The notes under the pieces: generated by a model
Told to the model about the DNA's origin: nothing
The model's database searches: none
The model's input: the letters and a program-made list of their open reading frames with translations, nothing else
Source: Polynucleobacter sp. TSB-Sco08W16
GTDB lineage: Bacteria > Pseudomonadota > Gammaproteobacteria > Burkholderiales > Burkholderiaceae
DNA length: 64,000 bases
Reading direction: 5' to 3'
Assembly: GCF_018687455.1 (NCBI RefSeq)
Contig: NZ_CP061291.1
Span: 558,001 to 622,000, forward strand
Part shown: positions 61,715-64,000 of the stretch, one piece after another
Layout: every line of letters starts with the position of its first letter
Numbering within the stretch: position 1 is the stretch's first letter
Translations under genes and position numbers: made by a program

Positions 61715-62560
61715 TTAACTGAGCAACCATTTCTTAATGGACTTATTGACACACATTGCATCTAGAGCAAGACCGAAAAACTCGGAACCATTAGTAACCA
61801 TGCTTTCAATTGCCTCTACCTTGCCTGACTTAATGCCCCGCAGGTAAGTTGCCGCACGGTAACGCAAGAAGTGCTCAGTTTCACCTTCTTCGTTCTCGGT
61901 AGAGCAGAGTTCTAGGCTGCCATAGCGGGTTTCAGGATTGATGTTCAGAATAGACAAGCTCAAAGCGCCAACCAACTTCTCAGGTACTGGAATAGGTACA
62001 TAAGAGTAGAGGGAGATGAGCATCTCTTCTTCGTCCACTTCAATAATGTGATCAATATCTAAAACATCTTGTTCTGTTAATTCGGTTTCTCCGGAATCCC
62101 CGCCACCAAAAGTAGATTCAAACTGCAACATGGCAGTATTACTGCCCTTTGAGATCTCAATCATGTCAGGATAGCCGAGCAAACCTTTCCACCAATACAT
62201 CAATGAGAAGGTACATGGTTTAACTTCAACCATGCCTTTATTGGTAGATTTTGCAAAGTACAGGCCATAAAACTCATCATCTTTTTCAAGACCGTATTGA
62301 TCGACCTTAGATGATTTGGCAGCAGGTTTAGCAGCTGTCTTTTTGGCCGCTTTCTTTACTGCTGGTTTCTTAGCAGCTGCCTTTTTAGCAACAGGCTTCT
62401 TAGCAGGAGCTTTCTTAGCTACTGGTTTCACTACCTTTTTCACTGTCTTTTTGGCTGCTACTTTTTTAGGAGCAACTTTCTTAACAGCTTTCTTTATAGG
62501 GGCTTTTTTTACCACCTTGGTAGCTACTTTCTTCTTTGCTGGTGACTTCTTTGTAGCCAT
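61715..62560 (-). CDS. Histone-H1-like lysine/alanine-rich tail fused to a YbjN-like domain
   Basis: A 281-residue protein in two unlike parts. Residues 1-85 are a Lys/Ala/Pro repeat region (KKAxAKKP, KKVAPKK) typical of bacterial H1-like DNA-binding tails. From about 90 to the end a folded acidic domain follows, with a hydrophobic LMYWWKGLLGYP helix near residue 118 and a section (SLSILNINPETRYGSLEL, then FLRYRAATYL) that resembles the YbjN/type III chaperone-like fold. The second resemblance is by eye and uncertain. The combination suggests a nucleoid-associated protein or a basic-tailed regulator. It is preceded by AAGGG. Confidence 0.65.
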   Translation of the reverse strand: MATKKSPAKKKVATKVVKKAPIKKAVKKVAPKKVAAKKTVKKVVKPVAKKAPAKKPVAKKAAAKKPAVKKAAKKTAAKPAAKSSKVDQYGLEKDDEFYGLYFAKSTNKGMVEVKPCTFSLMYWWKGLLGYPDMIEISKGSNTAMLQFESTFGGGDSGETELTEQDVLDIDHIIEVDEEEMLISLYSYVPIPVPEKLVGALSLSILNINPETRYGSLELCSTENEEGETEHFLRYRAATYLRGIKSGKVEAIESMVTNGSEFFGLALDAMCVNKSIKKWLLS

Positions 62561-62707
62561 GGTTTATTACCCTTCTTTATTGGTAGTTAATGTGCTTTCG
62601 CACCTATGAATATTACTGCAAATTCATTGCATTCATAATCAAAGGTATATGGGGTTTTACCTGCTAAATGCAAGGGTAGAGTTTCAATAAAAATCTTGCC
62701 ATATTGA

Positions 62708-62736
62708 TTGTTCTCTTGGTACGAGGTTGCTACACT
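62708..62736 (+). promoter_or_regulatory. Candidate promoter for the YdcH-like gene
   Basis: TTGTTC (62708-62713) and TACACT (62731-62736) are separated by 17 bases, 50 bases before the start of the small gene. The remaining divergent region 62561-62785 contains a short GTGC/GCAC hairpin (62592-62603) and no further gene that I can support. Confidence 0.4.
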
Positions 62737-62785
62737 GGAAATACGCAGTTTTACTAAACCTAGTTACTTCTCCATAAGGAATTCT

Positions 62786-63001
62786 ATGTTTCCAGAATAT
62801 CGTGAATTAATCACCAAATTAAAAACAACGGATCGCCACTTTTCGCATCTGTTTGATAAGCACAATAACTTGGATGCCAAGATTCTGCGCATGGAGGATC
62901 ACAAAGAACCAAGTACGCCTGAGGAAATTGAAACCCTCAAGAAAGAAAAATTGCTGCTGAAAGATCAAATATACGCAGTACTCAAGAAAGCCAGCACGTA
63001 A
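62786..63001 (+). CDS. YdcH family (DUF465) small helical protein
   Basis: A 71-residue, almost wholly helical protein. The opening FPEYRELITKLKTTDRHFSHLFDKHNNLDAKI in parts and the ending LKKEKLLLKDQIYAVL are typical of DUF465. I start at ATG 62786, five bases after AAGGA; the frame is open upstream but without a ribosome site. Function in the family is unknown; the coiled-coil ending suggests dimerisation. Confidence 0.85.
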   Translation: MFPEYRELITKLKTTDRHFSHLFDKHNNLDAKILRMEDHKEPSTPEEIETLKKEKLLLKDQIYAVLKKAST

Positions 63002-63012
63002 TTCAATTTATC

Positions 63013-63354
63013 TTAGGCTTTTTTCAGGAAGCAGGCTTTAAGTAGCATATTGCCTGCTTCTGTTTTGCAATCGACCTCATGGTCACCTGAAACCAAGCGA
63101 ATACCTTTAATCTTGGTGCCTACCTTTAAGGTTGTGGATGATCCCTTTACTTTAAGGTCCTTGATGAGGGTCACAGTATCACCATCGGCCAATAGATTGC
63201 CGTTGGCATCTTTGACTATCAATCCTGCTTCCTCTTCAATCGCTGCGGTCATTGACCATTCATTACCGCATTGAGCGCAAACCCAGTTTTCACCATCTGG
63301 GTAGGTCATGTCTTCCTGGCAGGCAGGGCATTTGGGTGGGTTCTCTGTACTCAT
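63013..63354 (-). CDS. PhnA/YjdM-like zinc-ribbon protein
   Basis: A 113-residue protein with an N-terminal zinc ribbon (C9, C12, C26, C29: CPAC...CAQC) and a C-terminal beta-rich PhnA domain (DANGNLLADGDTVTLIKDLKVKG in part, then GTKIKGIRLVSGDHEVDCK). E. coli YjdM is the family example; despite the historical phn name it is not linked to phosphonate degradation. It converges on the YdcH-like gene, 11 bases apart. Confidence 0.93.
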   Translation of the reverse strand: MSTENPPKCPACQEDMTYPDGENWVCAQCGNEWSMTAAIEEEAGLIVKDANGNLLADGDTVTLIKDLKVKGSSTTLKVGTKIKGIRLVSGDHEVDCKTEAGNMLLKACFLKKA

Positions 63355-63393
63355 GGCTACTATTTTAGTCTTGCCATATAGAATGACTATTAA

Positions 63394-64000
63394 ATGAATA
63401 AGTCACTCAAAACTATCTCGCTTGTAATGCTCGTCATCCTGGGTCTAGGTAGTATAGGGGTTTGGTATGCCGCCTCATCGATCAATCCAGCAAAGCTAAC
63501 CCAATTGATCAGCTCATCTGTGAAAGATGCGACCGGTAGAGAGTTGAGGATTGCCGGCCCTGTCAGTTTGAGGGTATTTCCATCACTTGCTATTACTGCA
63601 GAACAAGTCTCCCTGAGCAATGCATCCTGGGCATCCAAGCCAGAAATGTTGATAGTTAAACACGTAGAAGTCGACATCAAATTACTTCCCTTGCTATCTA
63701 AGGAAGTCGAATTTAATGCGATTAATCTCAATGGGGTAGATGCCTACTTGCAAACCAATAAAGCGGGAGATGGTAATTGGGATTTCACGCCCGCTGTAAC
63801 TGACAATACTTCATCAGCCAGCTTGCCTACCCCCAATGGGAGCACTTCGTCCTCCGATCAATCCAACTTCATCAAAATCAGAAACCTAGTCATCACAGAC
63901 GCTCGTTTGAGTTATCAAGATTTTGGATCCTCGGTAAAGAGGATTTCCATTCCGCAGCTATCTTTAAAGGGCAGTGGGAATGAAACAGCAATAGCGGGTC
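63394..64000 (+). CDS. AsmA-family protein (3' end cut by window)
   Basis: An open frame from ATG 63394 to the window edge, 202 codons without a stop. It has a short cytosolic start, one transmembrane helix near residues 8-25, then the AsmA pattern with DATGRELRIAGPVSLRVFPSLAIT near residue 42 (in two parts), LLSKEVEFNAINLNGVDAYLQTN and WDFTPA. AsmA-like proteins form bridge-like grooves that move phospholipid between membranes. The gene starts 39 bases after the divergent PhnA-like gene. Confidence 0.85.
   Translation, partial: MNKSLKTISLVMLVILGLGSIGVWYAASSINPAKLTQLISSSVKDATGRELRIAGPVSLRVFPSLAITAEQVSLSNASWASKPEMLIVKHVEVDIKLLPLLSKEVEFNAINLNGVDAYLQTNKAGDGNWDFTPAVTDNTSSASLPTPNGSTSSSDQSNFIKIRNLVITDARLSYQDFGSSVKRISIPQLSLKGSGNETAIAG

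Noticed and set aside
62316..62609. A 97-codon hydrophobic frame on the plus strand
   Set aside because: It is the complement of the Lys/Ala-rich tail of the histone-like gene; codon bias there creates a false membrane protein.
63390..63731. A 113-codon minus-strand frame near the right edge
   Set aside because: It lies opposite a clear AsmA-family frame that runs off the window; the AsmA translation has membrane helix and family motifs.

Overview
The window looks like a chromosome segment of a betaproteobacterium of the Burkholderiaceae with moderate GC, most like a freshwater Polynucleobacter. This rests on family recognition (DUF3460, paired cyanophycin synthetases with an ABC/DUF1854 partner, a nadE-glnB pair, a trxB-ftsK-lolA-serS block) and was not tested by a search. 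Coding density is very high and no gap between genes exceeds 300 bases. I saw no insertion sequence, prophage, rRNA operon, replication origin or CRISPR array. Two tRNAs are present: Thr(CGT) and Ser(CGA).

Layout. 1-2.1 kb: the 3' part of formyl-CoA:oxalate CoA-transferase, followed one base later by a 10-formyl-THF-hydrolase-like gene. 2.1-7.3 kb (minus): a DUF2252 protein with kinase-like motifs, panC, scpA, a DUF3460 gene and a short metG. 7.4-12.1 kb (plus): fdhD, dcd, a KirBac-type potassium channel overlapping an AdiA-like amino-acid decarboxylase, then a palindromic terminator. 12.1-17 kb (minus): a lipoprotein of unknown function, TRAP permeases dctM and dctQ, and argH. 17-18.9 kb: hemC and hemD. 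18.9-22.6 kb (minus): ubiC, an RGG-tailed DEAD-box helicase with a structured leader, and an aldehyde dehydrogenase. 22.6-30.7 kb: msrA, pdxH, tcdA, an amino-acid permease with alanine dehydrogenase, a GDT1/UPF0016 transporter, and pepN. 30.7-31.3 kb: a vapBC toxin-antitoxin pair. 31.5-40.4 kb: fbp, then the cyanophycin locus (cphA and a shortened cphA' on minus; ABC exporter and DUF1854 on plus). 40.4-42.3 kb: tRNA-Thr, a 35-codon gene with its own promoter and terminator, and an OxlT-like oxalate/formate antiporter. 42.4-47.2 kb: a five-gene envelope cluster (DUF2946, TonB receptor, BNR-repeat protein, TlpA-like thioredoxin, PCuAC chaperone) that looks copper related. 47.3-64 kb: ilvD, a RodZ-like gene, glnB-nadE, ppa and hppA (divergent), trxB, ftsK-lolA-serS-tRNA-Ser, a FrnE-like DsbA protein, a small lipoprotein, a histone-H1-like fusion protein, a YdcH-like gene, a PhnA-like gene, and the 5' part of an AsmA-family gene.

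How the genes fit together. Three separated loci point to oxalate and formate use: frc with the formyl-folate hydrolase, fdhD for formate dehydrogenase maturation, and the OxlT-like antiporter. A second theme is nitrogen and arginine handling: argH makes arginine, cyanophycin stores it with aspartate, the AdiA-like enzyme decarboxylates it, PII senses nitrogen, and the permease/Ald pair channels alanine. The most unusual parts are the copper-type cluster with a sialidase-like protein carrying metal-ligand motifs, the cyanophycin-linked ABC/DUF1854 pair, the 35-codon gene, the three-hairpin helicase leader, and the lysine-tail fusion protein.
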